Notes: generated from the sequence alone by a model not told the origin. A DNA stretch of 64,000 nucleotides from Neospora caninum Liverpool (GCF_000208865.1 NC_018386.1:992001-1056000); one strand, 5' to 3'. Counted from the first letter of the stretch, positions 24,466-36,652 are shown. Translations and numbers: made by a program.

Positions 24466-24572
24466 CGAGGCACGTGTTTGGAGAGAGTGAGAGAGGCACG
24501 TGTTTGGGGAGAGTGAGAGAGGCACGTGTTTGGGAAGAGTGAGAGAGGCACGTGTTTGGGAAGAGTGAGAGA
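24466..24572. repeat. 26-bp minisatellite, four copies
   Basis: The unit GAGGCACGTGTTTGGGGAGA plus GTGAGA starts at about 24467, 24493, 24519 and 24545, with one G/A difference between copies. Confidence 0.85.
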
Positions 24573-27290
24573 GGCCTGTCGTCTGTCTCGCTCGAAGAGC
24601 CGAGGCGAAGGAGTGCAACTCGACCAGCAGCCGCGAGGGCGACGGGAAGGAAGTAGCCCCTTGAGAGGACTGCCGACCTCATGTGAAGAAACGAAAAAAG
24701 GAGACTCCAACCCACGGAGCTGGGACCCCAGCGAGACGACGAAAAGCAGGAGCGAGGGCCCCCCGCGCGATACCAAACAGAGAGGGAGGAGAGCAAGAAG
24801 GAAACCTAGAACGCTACAAGAGATGTAAAGGAAAATAGAGGAGGGCGCCGAGGAGCCTGGAACGAGGAAGAAGATGAGAAGAGAGAGAAACAAAAGAGAG
24901 ACGAGTGACCAGACAGCTGAACAAGCGAGAAGAACGGAGGGCGGAAAAACGGCTTCTCCCGGCAATTTCCGGGTTGTCTTTAATATGTAGGAGACGAATA
25001 TGCCTCTCGTCGGGTTTTCCAATTTTCACGATTTTCTTGGATTATCGCTTTTCACGGACTCGAAATTCTCCCGCTATCTTTGGAATGGAAGAACAAGACA
25101 CACAGGCGAGGAAGGCAACTGTGCGCATGCACGCTCAGCCGTTCGCGCTCTGTGCTTGACTAGCTTGCCGCCTCGTGCTTCTTGTTTTCCCGCGAGAAGA
25201 AACTGCGAACAAGCAGAAGGATGTCCAGCCTTCCTTAAACTCGGATTTTCCTTGGAGAAACGAAATCCGAAGAAGGGACCATTTGTCCTGTCTCTTTTGT
25301 CGGTCCTGGGAAACAGCACACCGAGAGAGAGACGGGAAACGCCTGCAACTACTGGCACACAAAGCGAGACGGGGTGCGGTGTATGTACACCCGACACACT
25401 GCTGGCGAGCTGTATCAGGATCCTGGCGTGTGGTGCCTCTCTCTCCCCCGCATTTTTCCTGTTTGCTACGACAGGAAGCCTCTATTTGGTTTTCTCTTGC
25501 AGTGAGAAACGCATCAGCCTCCACGGCGCCTTTTCGTGGCTCCGGAGATCGGGAAAGCGTCCTTCCGCTCTCGCTGCAGTTCCGCACACAACACAGACTC
25601 ACGCAAGCGACGTCGGAGCAGCAGGAACCCTTCCATGTTTATGCAGAGTTATGTTGATTACCTTCTTCTCAGGAGAGAGAGAAGTTCTCCGCTTCTGTTT
25701 CTTGACTGGGAGCTGAGTAGTCCTTTGGCCTCGCTGTTACCAGGAATCCGTGCATTGCGTCTAGATCCCTCCAGTTAACCAATCGGTAGCCTCCGGATTC
25801 ACCACCAGCAAACTGGTACTTAATGGAGGGTCTTGAGAGGTTTCTGCGCCACGACGCCTCCATTCAGATTCCCGCTGGGGGTCAAGACACGCACAAAAGA
25901 ACTTTAGACCGGGAAACACAGGCATTCAAGAGCTGAATCAGGAATCCACCGGTTTCTTCGAACCCAAAAGTTGCTTCTGAGTAGAGAAATCAACGTTAAT
26001 CTGACAGACATTTTGCAGCCGTCGTCGTAGCCACGTATGAGGATAAAAGAAAACAACTCGATAAGCGCAGACCTTTCCGTCCGTTCGACAGCTCCAATAG
26101 GGCCCCGAGGGTTGGGTGTTATTGTGTTTCTCAAAAAAGGCGGAATCTCCCTCTCTGCATCTACGTGCTGTTGCCCCTTCATCGCGAAAGTGTCTGTGTC
26201 AATTTCCGAGAGAAAGTGAGAGGGCGTGAGCCTCCTCTCGTTTTTCGTTCTACGGTGGAGAAAAAAGCTCCTCCAGCGTCGACACACTCTACCCGGTCGC
26301 ATGCTGTTTTGTCCTCGGTTGCTCGTGGGTGACAATTCTGTCTTCCCTCGGCACTCCCTTGCCTCTTTTCGAAACACGAAACGGCAGCTAGGGACGATTT
26401 CTTCCAGGGCTCTTCTCGCTCTCCTTTCTCCTTTTGGAACAGGAGACACTCGAGCTGAAAGGGGTCAGCCGGCACGCACACTACACAGATACGCAGCTGC
26501 TTGCCGTTGAGCGAGGCGAACTGGGAGAATGGCAGTTGCTCGCGGGGTGCGTTTTTTAAAAGAATATCAAAACATCTCTTTGCCCTCGTCACCTTATCCC
26601 TTCCTTTCTCTGAACCGCCACACCGGCTCTTGGAGGGCCCCGAGCTATGCATGCACAAGTGTGCAATCGGGCGAGAAAGAGAGGTTTCTCTGTTTTCCTC
26701 GATATTCAAAGCATGTGGAGAGATGCCTTTGCATCGCCACAGATCTCTATGAAAACACCCTAAATCTTCCGATAACGGTGATCCATTCTCTACACATCAG
26801 AAGATACCGTCAAATACGCAGGCGTGCCGACATGCATCGGGAAGCTTTGTGCAAAGGACGAGGGAAAGTTTCCTCCATTAAACGATTTCACAGGCGCTGC
26901 CCACCCGAAGTGTAAATGAAACGAAGGAGCGCCTAGACATCCCCTTGCCTCTATACCGACCTGTATATATACATGTCTATTTGGCCACTTCTTGAGGCGC
27001 CACCCTGATGGACATCTAATCATATATATATTCACATATAGATATGTATCTGTATATGAATATGTGTAGCTTATTTTTTGTCATTTCTGTCGGCTGAGCG
27101 TCTGCTATGCACGCAGTAGATATCATTAAAAGAAAACTGCCCAGAGGTACACAGGACACTAAGAAAATTGATGTGGTGTGCGTGAATTGTGGAACAGCGA
27201 TATACACATCTCCACATTGCAGATATTGTTATTTCGATCTCTCTCTACATTACATATCTATATAGATCTGTGTGTACATGTATGTACATA

Positions 27291-27317
<27 letters not shown>
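27291..27317. repeat. (TA)n microsatellite
   Basis: A TA run of about 27 bases in the gene-poor interval. A second, shorter run lies at 27664-27682. Confidence 0.85.
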
Positions 27318-27321
<4 letters not shown>

Positions 27322-29777
27322 CATATATGCATATACAGACGTAGCTACGTAGATATTCCTGCGCTTGCGCGAATTGCGCGACGTCTTGTAGCAAACGAAG
27401 GATTTTCCATAAACTTTTGATTTTCGCCTCCCGCGTTTTCCACAAATCGGCAGGTCCGTTGACAAATGCCAAGACAGAGGGACACGACTTCCACCTTGAT
27501 GGCGCATGCAGTTCCTTGTCCCAACCCAAAAGTTCCTTTCCCTCGACATGGACCGATCCGTGGCTCTGGGTGCTCCAGGTGCCTCCCCCCCTCCATTTCT
27601 ACCTCTGCACACACATACATTTCTCTCTATATATATGCATGCTTATACATCTATAAATGCATAAATATATATATATATATATAATGTTCTTGTATGCATG
27701 GGACTCGGGAGAAAGGAAGTGTCTGAGGCAAGATCGGCGCAGGGACAGAGGAGCACAAAAAGAACGATATTCGATAGAACTGTGCAGCTTAATGAATGAA
27801 GCCGAGGGACATTTGATATCGAATTTTTGATGCAGTGTCGTCCCGCACGCGACAGATTCTCTTGGTGTAGATACACCCCCACCTCTCGCTGCATGCACCG
27901 AAAGGGAGCACTATTTCTGCATATATCCACATGTGTATCGCTCTCGAGAGGCATACACATATGCATACCATATCTATGAATATATATATATATATATGAG
28001 TCAAAGAAAAGCTTGCAAAGACGCGACAGTAGGTCGCGACAGATTCATTCATTAGGAGAAAAAAGACACACCCCGCTCATGCATGCATATATGTATATTT
28101 GCATGTTGTCGCTCTAATGTATGTACAGCTTTTAAGGGGTGTGTACGGCGTTTCAAGTCTCAACCGAGAGGAGTGTCCGCCTCTCGGCCGTTGTGTGCGT
28201 GGCAGAAATGTTTTGCAGAGCTGTTTCTTCAAAACATTTCGACATCCATGCTGTATGCGCCATCCACGGAGGTGGCCGTTGGAAGAATCTCCATTGCGGA
28301 GCGAGGGTCAGCGCCTCCAAACGACGCCGCGGGGCCCGTGAACTGTACGTACACCGCAGGACAAGTGAGGCGACACCAGAGAATTCCAAGTCAAGAACTC
28401 AAAGTTTTGGCAGAGCTTAAAAAGGCAAGTTCTCTCGACTTCCACCGGCAACGCGTCTTTCATATTCCTGCCGGACAGGCCTCCTAAAATACTTCTTCCC
28501 CGCACCGTATGCAAACATCTGCAGAGGAATCCACGAGACGAATCCTCACAGATTCCCATCTCGCTTGTTCGCGTCCCATCTTCATTCCGAGAAAAAACGC
28601 CGCTCTGAGCCCCCAGACAACAATGAGGCGTCTGTGACGACCGACACACCCCGCAGTGCGTCTCTTGCGGGCGATTCTTCCTGACATGAATCGGCGAGAG
28701 AAAGAGAAGTCGCTTTGAGGCGCGCATAAGACGAGTTTCTACGGGAACCCTGTCTTTCCCATGTGCCATCGCTTTTCTGTCGCCTGTGCAGCTGTGAAAT
28801 TATACTCGTCGAGACACCACACAAAGCACAGGTCTCAGCCGACCTCCCGCGGGAAGAAGCAAAGAAATCCAGGTTTTTCAGAAACGAAACGCGAGAAAAA
28901 CCCGAAACAGAGTCAGAGCCTAAAAAGTGTGCCTTTGCCAGAGCGGAAAAACCGACACGCGGAAGAGAAACGAAAAACGGACTTTCAGCCGCTCTAAGCA
29001 TGCCGAAGAAACAGACGTGCCGAGACACCGGAGACATCCAGCAGACTCAAATCTACAGATCCGAGAAAGCACATTTAGTAGATATACATATGTATGTATA
29101 CATGTTTATATACAGACATTTATATTTATATATTTATAGTTATGGAGAACTGGAGCACTATGCGTGTGGGGAGATTGGAGGAAAAGTTCCGATTTTTTCA
29201 GGAGATGCCACTGTGATGTGTAGAAAACGCTCGCATATGCACCCACAGACACGATACGCGATGCGTCGGAATTGAACGGAAACTCTGAGATATTCGCCAG
29301 ATACATATCTATAAATGTAGAGAACGAAACGAGCTGGTAGAGAATCCACAAGAACCCGGTGTGTACACCTGGGAGCAGAGACGGGAAGCCTCTGTCTCGT
29401 TCTCGGCTTCCAGTCTTCTCTGCATGTATTGGAAGCGAATAAAAACTGTACTTCTGGGGTTCGTTTTTACAGAACCGAACGCAGGCTCGCCACCCAGCAC
29501 CCGCGTACACACACAGAAAATACATCCGCCTCTAGACATGCGTAGCCTGACACTTTTGTCGTAGATTGACGCTTTCGTCAGTGCGTGCACGTATACCTCA
29601 GCGTTACAAGACGCGCATAGTAGGGACGCCGTGTATATCAACAAAGGAAACCGCCTCCGCGTCGGATGCACTCTCTTTGAGAGGCTAGCGCGTTCGATAG
29701 TTTCTTTGATGAGTGGAAACGATTGGCAGAAAGCGTTTTCTACCGACAAACGGGGAAGAGAAAGCAACAGGGGGGGG

Positions 29778-29877
29778 NNNNNNNNNNNNNNNNNNNNNNN
29801 NNNNNNNNNNNNNNNNNNNNNNNNNNNNNNNNNNNNNNNNNNNNNNNNNNNNNNNNNNNNNNNNNNNNNNNNNNNNN
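29778..29877. other. Assembly gap (100 N) flanked by poly-G
   Basis: Exactly 100 N, preceded by seven G and followed by TTT and about twelve G. The round size suggests a gap of unknown length placed where assembly failed in a homopolymer. Confidence 0.98.
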
Positions 29878-30042
29878 TTTGGGGGGGGGGGGGACCAGGC
29901 GACATCCGAGAGAAGAGCGCGGCGCGACCTCCCGCTGTGCGTACTTCCAAACTCTCGTTGCGTGCGAACGCACACTCTGAAAGGCTCCCTGAACGCAACG
30001 CTCTGTAACTCCCCCTTCCGTCTCTCTTTTCGCGTTTCTCCA

Positions 30043-31000
30043 TTACGCCTCGACGTGCGTTTCGCCCTCGCCACTTTCCCCTTTCCTTCTCTTCTCAGCT
30101 TGGTCGCCTTCCTGCGCGTCTCTCGCCTTCTGCTCTTCCGCCTGGCTTACCTTCGCGGCGCCTTCCCGCTCGTCGGGTGCGGCCTCTCCTGTCGCCTTTC
30201 CGTGGCCCAGCGAAGCGGTCTGTTCTCCCCCGTCTGCCGAGACGCATGGCGCCTCCTCCCGGAGCGCGCCTTCCGGTGTGCCTACACCTGAGTCTTCGTC
30301 CCAAACGATCGGGAAGCGCGTCACTCGCGGCTCGTCCACGATGCAGCGAATCAGTTTGTCGTACAGCGGCACATCCGGCGGGTTCTCCCGAAGCACTGTG
30401 TCGCTGAAAGAGGAACAGAGAGGAAAAGAGAAAAGAGGTGAGAAAACATACAGAAAGAGGCAATGAAAACACAGAGGAAAGAACGGAGACGGGTGGGTAT
30501 CGACTGGCGGTGGGTCGACCAACCGTTTGGACTCCTGGCCTTTCTCGTCCGCTTTTCCTTCCCGGGCCCTCTCCTCTCACCTGTATGCGTTGTTGAGGTA
30601 GTACCCTATCCTCATGAACTCCTGCTGTTTGTACAGCGCGCACACCAGCACAGCCTGCATACCGACAACGCTGCTCGGGTCCATCTGGCAAGCAAAAGAA
30701 AACACAAACCTGAGCCGAGTCAAAAAGCGCAGCCTGTTTGATTTGCATGCAATCCTATGACCAAACCTCTGCAATTATCTATATTGATACACGTCTGTAC
30801 AGATATATTTGTAAGAACTTTGCAGTACGAAAGAAGAGATTGACAAGACGATAACTCTGTGCGGCCATTTCGATAGGTTCCTTTTTGAAATGGTAAAACC
30901 TGTACCTCCCCAGTCTACTGATGTATTAACTACAGAAACGGGTCCGTTTTCACCCGACTGTTTTCCTTTACACGACATATACAGATGCACACCAACATTT

Positions 31001-31040
<40 letters not shown>

Positions 31041-31677
31041 GGACATGGACCCTTGCCTGCATGCATGTGGGGACAAGAGAGTGTTTCTCGCAACTTCTTG
31101 TGTGTCCACGCAACCCCCTTTTGTGCGTTCACTGCCCCACAGAATCGGATGTTTCCCGCCTCCCTGTGTCCCCACAGAAAGCCCAAGAAGACGCGCAAGA
31201 TAAAAGAAAGCACAAACGGAAAGGACATGAGTGGAAGTGAAACAAAGGGGAAGGAGAGGAAGAACAGTGCCTGCGGACTTTGGTGTAGTCTGGAGCATTG
31301 ACGGCGAATTCAAAGGCGAGGACACCGCGTTCAATAGGCCCGAGCATGACAGAGTCGAGGAGGTAGTCGCCGCCTTCTTCCTTTTTTCTTTTCGCGCTGT
31401 CTTCCTCCTCGACTTCCATGTCGCCGTCCGCTCGTCTTCGCTCTTCCCCTGCGAGGTTCGCGTCGCCCTGACTGGAAGACACGGCCGCGTTTCTGTCTTC
31501 CTTTTTGCTTTTTCGCGCCTTCTTGTCGCACTCCGCAGAGCCCACGTAGACGACTCGCCACTCGATGTCTTCCTTCAGTGGGGTCAGTGCCTCGAAGCAA
31601 ATTTCAAAGACGAACGGCGCACAGATCGGCGACGGGTTGTTCCCCAGCCGAATGTTTGTCACGTTGACCACCGACAT
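30043..31677 (-). CDS. ASF1: Histone H3-H4 chaperone ASF1
   Basis: Three exons (31279-31677, 30581-30684, 30043-30403) join in phase to 287 residues. ASF1 binds H3-H4 dimers in the nucleus and hands them to CAF-1 or HIRA. Family hallmarks are plain: VTNIRLGNNPSPICAPFVFE, EDIEWRVVYVGSAE, LLDSVMLGPIERGVLAFEF, NAPDYTK then MDPSSVVGMQAVLVCALYK, QEFMRIGYYLNNAY, LRENPPDVPLYDKLIR and PRVTRFPIVWDED. The Ig-like core spans residues 1-50 and 103-205. Two features differ from yeast and animal ASF1. One is a charged Lys/Glu-rich insertion of about 50 residues between VGSAE and LLDSV. The other is a Glu/Ala-rich acidic C-terminal tail of about 80 residues, a tail type also seen in fungi. The first donor (AAA then GTCCGC) is atypical, but the junction is fixed by homology. 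Intron 1 contains a (TATC)n array. Divergent from NDH2. Confidence 0.95.
31002..31040. repeat. (TATC)n tetranucleotide repeat in ASF1 intron 1
   Basis: About ten TATC units without interruption, between ASF1 exons 1 and 2. Confidence 0.9.
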
Positions 31678-33966
31678 GGTGAAGAGAGAGAAGAGACAGA
31701 TCCGAGGGACACGAGAGAGGAGAGAGAAATCCGAGAGAAAAGAGAAAGCAGAGAAGGAGCAAAAAAAAGGAGACGGGGCACACGAGGTGAGAAGCGGAGT
31801 TTGTTGCGGACGGCTTAGAGGCAGAGAAAAGAGGGAGAAAAGAGGCGGGGGAAAAGGAAACGAATCTGGACAGAGGCGGTATAGAGAGACGTGGACTGAG
31901 GTTCGGCGTTGGCCAAGAAGGACCGCTTCAGACAGCGAGGCTGAAACTGGGACGGACGAGACGAGAGAAAGAAGAGACAAGACGCGAAAGACCGAGAGAA
32001 TAAAGACGAAGGAAAGAAGAGGGAAGCGGCGAGGAGAGACCGGAGACCGAGAGAGAAGCTGCAGAGGCGACGAAACGTTGGGTTAGAACAAGACGGAGAA
32101 AGGGAAATATACACGACCTGCTCTTTTCGGAGGCGAAAAGAGCTCTCGCGCTCTTCTTTGTGGCCTTTCTTCCGCACCGCTCTGGGGCCCGAGTGCGCGA
32201 ACAGCCAGGAAACACAGAACGGAAGCACACGAGGCGGGCGGTGCGTGCGTCGAAAACCCTTCCACCTCGCTTCACCAGCTCGGCTGCACAATTCTTTCCG
32301 AGGCCTTCGCGGCGTGTCCCTGGTGATCTCGAAAGACTTCAACGTCTCTCTGTCTTCCTCGCTCTCTGGAGTGTCTCCTTCCGCCTTCTTAGGGGGGAAC
32401 CGTGAGGAGAGACGGACGAGGACGCAGGCGAGACTTCAGCCAGGAGAGTGCGTGATTGGAGATTTCGCGTTTTCCTCACAGAGTGACGACAGCACGTGCG
32501 TGGGTTGGCGGCTTCCTGTGCGGCGCTGGCGCCTCGCACACGTGGAGCAAAGTGGAGAACTTCGGTGTCTCTTCCGGACTTCTTCGCGCCGACGGAGGAA
32601 AAGCGGAAAGCGCGAATATACACTCTCGAACGTCTAGAAAAGGCAAAAAGAAACGGAGCCGGTCGCACGAAAGCGAGTCTCTTTTGAGGCTTGTGTTGAA
32701 ATGCCTCTCTTTTCACTTTCCGTCTCGACCTTTTAAACTCGGCGCTAGCCGACACACACACACACAAACACCCGCCACCCGCTCTCGCGCGCTGGATGTT
32801 GATCCCCGAGAAAAGGCGCCTGAGAAAAAACGCTCTCGCTCTCGGCTTTTCCCGACACCCAGATGTGCGCGCGGAAACCGCTCTCTCTCTCGCGCGCGCG
32901 GCCTTGAAGGGGAAGATCTGCCTCTCGTTGTCCTCTTCGTCGGTTCGGCCGAAAATATGCAGTTGAAATCGCCTCAAAACACCAGACGTTCTTCCTCTTT
33001 CTAAAGGCACGCCTCACGAGAGAGAGAAAACACCCCTCCCTCCTCTCCCCTCGAAAAGATAAACCTCGCTGCGCGGTTTGTTGCAGCCGTGGAGGCCAGC
33101 GCCGAGCGCGAAGAAGAGAAGGGAAACCAACAGCTGCAACGCTTCGAAGAAAGGGAGCGAAGGCGTGATCTCCAAAGTTTCTCTAGGTTTTCTGCCTCCT
33201 TGAACGTGCGTGTGCATAGCGAGAGAAAGAGAAAGAGAGAAAGCGAGAAAGAGAGGAAGAGAGAAAGAGGAAGACTACCCTTTCCTCGACTTCTCGTGAA
33301 CCTGGGACACCGAAGAGCCGCGCGCGCGCGTCTGTGTGTCTGTGTTCCGGACGTTTTCTCTCTTCCGTTGCGCTTCTCACTTCTTTCTCTCCCTTCCTGT
33401 CTCCTTTTCCTCGCCGGCGTCTGCAAGCTCTCGCCTTTTTTCCTTCCGCTTGGCGAGTCTCGGTCGGTTGGAGAGACCGCAGCGCCGCCAGCGAGGAGGC
33501 AGAACCCTGCGAGAACGCGACTCGCCAGAGAACAGGACGAGAACGAGATCTTTTGTTTGGAAACGTTTTTCTCGCGAGAACAAATGCACACAGCCACGAA
33601 AAGAACGTGCAAAAAGAGCCGGTAACAGCGAGGGAGAGAGAGTCTTCTCAAAACGGCTTTTTGCGCCTGTGTCACGTTGGCGTACGTTTTGCCCTCGTGC
33701 ACGATTTCTCCCCCTTTCCTTTGTCAACTTTCCTGCTTTTGTCACCTTCCTCCCCCCTTTTTTCCAATTTTTTTGCCAGCCTCCTTTCTCATCTTTCGTT
33801 GCTTGTGTGTCACCCTCTCTCCGGACGCTCCCGTGCGTGCCGTGAGAGGGAAAACACCGCCCACCCGCGCAGCTCTCGCCTCTCTTTCCCTTCTCTCCTC
33901 TCTCTCCCTTCTCTCTCCCTTCTATCGGCAGCACGGGGGAGGGTTTTTTTGGTTCCGCGTTACACG
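31678..33966. other. Divergent promoter region between ASF1 and NDH2
   Basis: A 2.3-kb region with no supported exon. It is purine-rich on the ASF1 side and C/T-rich on the NDH2 side (33340-33960). It must hold the 5' UTRs and promoters of both genes. A (CA)n-like stretch lies at about 32752-32768. Confidence 0.5.
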
Positions 33967-36011
33967 ATGACTGCCTCGTGGCTTCGCTTCCTGGCGGGGG
34001 CGTCTGTTCCGCTCCTCGCGCCTGCGCGCTGCGACTCTCCGCAGTCGCCTCCTCGGACTCCGAAAGAGCAGGTTGCGGCGCTCCTCGCGCAGCCGCCGCG
34101 ACCGTTCTCGTCCTTCGCGCCGCTCTCCTCGTGGATGGCCTCCAAGTGGACGAACTTTCGCCTGTGGACGGGTCTTCTGTCGGCGGCGAAAGTGTCTCCG
34201 TTTTCCGCCGCCGCGCCGGGGGCGGCTGCGCCCGGTCAGAGGAGACAGAAGGTCGTGATTGTCGGTTCGGGGTGGGCGTCGGCCTCGTTCCTCGCGGGGC
34301 TGGACATGACCAAGTACGAGCCGGTCGTGATCTCCCCCCGAGACTACTTCACCTTCACTCCCCTGCTGCCGTCGGTGTGTGTGGGGACGTTGCCTGCGAG
34401 TGCATGCATGACGAGCATGCGCGAGTTGCTGATGCGCGGCGGCGTGCCTTGCGGCCAGTTCTACGAGGCGCGCGTCGAAGAGATCTGCCCGGAGACAAAG
34501 ACCGTCCGGTGTCGCGCGACACAGGCGAGCTTGAAAGACGCGCACGAGTGGGACGAGCCGTTCGACTACTTGGTGGTCACGGCCGGGGCTGAAGTGAACA
34601 CCTTCAACATTCCGGGAGTGAAGGAGAACGCGTTCTTCGTCAAGGAACTGGAGGATGCGCGGCGCCTCAAGGCCGCATTGTTTGACGTTGTCGAAGCCGC
34701 TGCGGTCCCGAGCGTCTCCGAGGAGGAGCGGAAGAAGCTGCTGCACTTTGTGGTTGTCGGCGCCGGCCCAACGGGAGTCGAAGTGGCGGCGGAGATCGAC
34801 GACTTCTTCCAAACCGAGGGCGCGCTCCACTTCCCCCACTTGATGCCGTTTGTTCGCGTCACGCTCGTCGAGATGCTCCCGACGGTCCTCGCAGCCTACA
34901 ACGGCAGCGTGCAGGCCTTCGCGAAGCGCCTGTTGGAGGAGAATCCTCGCGTCAATCTCCTGCTTCAGACGCAAGTCGTCGGCGTGAAGCCGAACTCCGT
35001 GAAGGTTCGGACGCGACGCGCACAGGGCGCGGCCGGCCAGGTGCACGTTGAAGAGAACGAGCTCGCCTGCGGCCTCCTCGTCTGGGCCTCGGGAATCAAG
35101 AGCCCGAAAATCTGCCTCGACCTCGCCGGGAAAACCGCGGAGCTCCGCGAGGCGCAGAAGAAAACGCCCGTCCTCCTCGTCGACCAGCAGATGAAGGTGC
35201 GAGGCTGCAGAGACATCTACGCACTGGGCGACTGCTGCAGGCTCCTGCCGCCGCCCCTCGTCGAGCACGCAGAGACGCTCTTCGAAGCCGCCGCCGGCGG
35301 CGCCGGAACAGCCAGTAAGGCGAAGCACAGCGGGGAAAGGGACAACAAGAGAGTTCACGCGCAGAGAAGCGCGCAAAGAGACCCGGAAGCAACAGAAAGA
35401 CAAGAAGAAAGCGGGAGAGAGAGGAGAAAGAAAGAGAGTGAAGGAGAAAGAGAGAGAGAGGAGAGTGAAGGAGAAAGAGAGAGAGAGGAGAGTGAAGGAG
35501 AGAGAGAGAGAGAAGGGGAAAAGTGAAGGAGAGAGAGAGAGAAGGGGAGAAGTGAAGGAGAGAGAGAGAGAGAAGGGAAAAAGTGAAGGAGAGAGAGAGG
35601 GGGGGAAAGAGAGAGGAGAGAAGAGAATGAGAAAGGGAGACGGAGGCAGACGAGCCGATGTGATGAGAACGAAGAAAGAGACGCATGCGGGGAGTGGAAC
35701 AGAAGGGAGATTATAAAGTAAGAGATCACGCCCGACTCGAGATGGAGTCGCGTGTGTTTTGATTTTTAGGCACGGACTGGCTAGAGAAAGAGGCCCCGAA
35801 ACTGAGCACGATCTTCCCTCAGCTGGCCAGGAGCAAATACGATTTTTCCAAGAAGCCACGTCAGACGGAGATGACCAAGGACCAATTTGTCAAACTTCTC
35901 GCGGTAAGCGTCTTCTCTGCCAGCGTTCTCCAGTTTTCCGGTCGGTCCTTTTTTAGATGTTTTCAGCGCCATCTATGGGGAGATCAGTCCCTTACACTGT
36001 TCCACTCACTT

Positions 36012-36044
<33 letters not shown>

Positions 36045-36652
36045 GTATATATAGAGGTGTATATCACAGTATGTGTGTCTCTATCTTTGCATGTATGTGT
36101 ATATCTGTCTTTGCATCTGTGTGAATATGTATGTGTAGATGTGTGTGTACACCGGACGTGTCTTGGTAGAAACGCGGACGGTCTCGGTTTCTCGTCGCCA
36201 TGTGTCTCGGGATATCTTGCGTGTGTTCGGGTTTCGCCTCTGATTTTCTTCCGCGGGTTTGTGTTTCTGTTTAGGAAATCGATTTGGCGTATCGTGCGCC
36301 GGCGCCGACGGCGCAGAACGCGAAGCAGGCGGGGCTCTATTTGGCGCAAACGTTCAACGCGTTTGCAACTCCCGAAGAGAAGACACTGGCTCCTGCGTTC
36401 GTGGAGAAAAATCGCGGCGCGCTGGTTTACCTCGGCCAGGGCCAGGCCGCCGCCGACATCGAAGGTTGGCGGACCTTCCTCGGCGGGCGCGCGACGATTC
36501 TTCTCTGGAAAGCCGCGTATCTGCAGATGCAATTCACCTTTTACAACGCCTTCGCCTGTCTCGGCGGATGGCTGAAAACGCACTTTGTGGGCCGCGCTGT
36601 CTGCCGAGAACACTTGGACGGCGAGACCGTCTACAGCGACAGGAGGAAGTGA
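33967..36652 (+). CDS. NDH2: Type II (alternative) NADH dehydrogenase, mitochondrial
   Basis: Three exons (33967-35314, 35770-35903, 36275-36652) join in phase to 619 residues. The enzyme is a single-chain flavoprotein of the inner mitochondrial membrane that passes electrons from NADH to ubiquinone without pumping protons. It takes the place of complex I, which apicomplexans lack. Visible features: an Arg/Ser/Ala-rich leader before residue 95; a first Rossmann fold with VVIVGSGWASASFLAG (about 97-112) for FAD; YFTFTPLLPSVCVGTL; LVVTAGAEVNTFNIPGV; a second Rossmann fold FVVVGAGPTGVEVAAEI (about 261-277) for NADH; LLVWASGIKSP; and the FAD-binding VRGCRDIYALGDCC (about 411-424). The C-terminal membrane-anchor region contains AYLQMQFTFYNAFACLGGWLKTHFVGR. 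Intron 1 carries a purine minisatellite and intron 2 a (TA)n tract. The length fits the NDH2-I isoform of T. gondii as remembered; isoform assignment is less certain than family. Confidence 0.96.
35437..35605. repeat. Purine minisatellite in NDH2 intron 1
   Basis: Units beginning AGTGAAGGAGA followed by (GA)n recur at about 35437, 35464, 35491, 35522, 35551 and 35582, with a period of 27-31 bases. Confidence 0.85.
36012..36035. repeat. (TA)n microsatellite in NDH2 intron 2
   Basis: A 24-base TA run between NDH2 exons 2 and 3. Confidence 0.9.

Larger units (their letters stand above)
24065..30042. other. Gene-poor interval upstream of the RCC1-repeat gene, with an assembly gap
   Basis: No conserved protein exon was recognised in this 6-kb stretch on either strand. 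It holds purine-rich sequence to 24.9 kb with a 26-base minisatellite, less biased sequence at 25-29.7 kb with (TA)n tracts at 27291-27317 and 27664-27682, and a 100-N gap flanked by G runs. Part of it is probably 5' UTR and promoter of the RCC1 gene and 3' UTR of ASF1. A non-coding transcript or lineage-specific gene cannot be excluded. Confidence 0.45.

Noticed and set aside
33922..35859. 645-codon minus-strand frame opposite NDH2
   Set aside because: Exact antisense of the NDH2 coding exon, with Arg/Ala-rich composition caused by codon bias.
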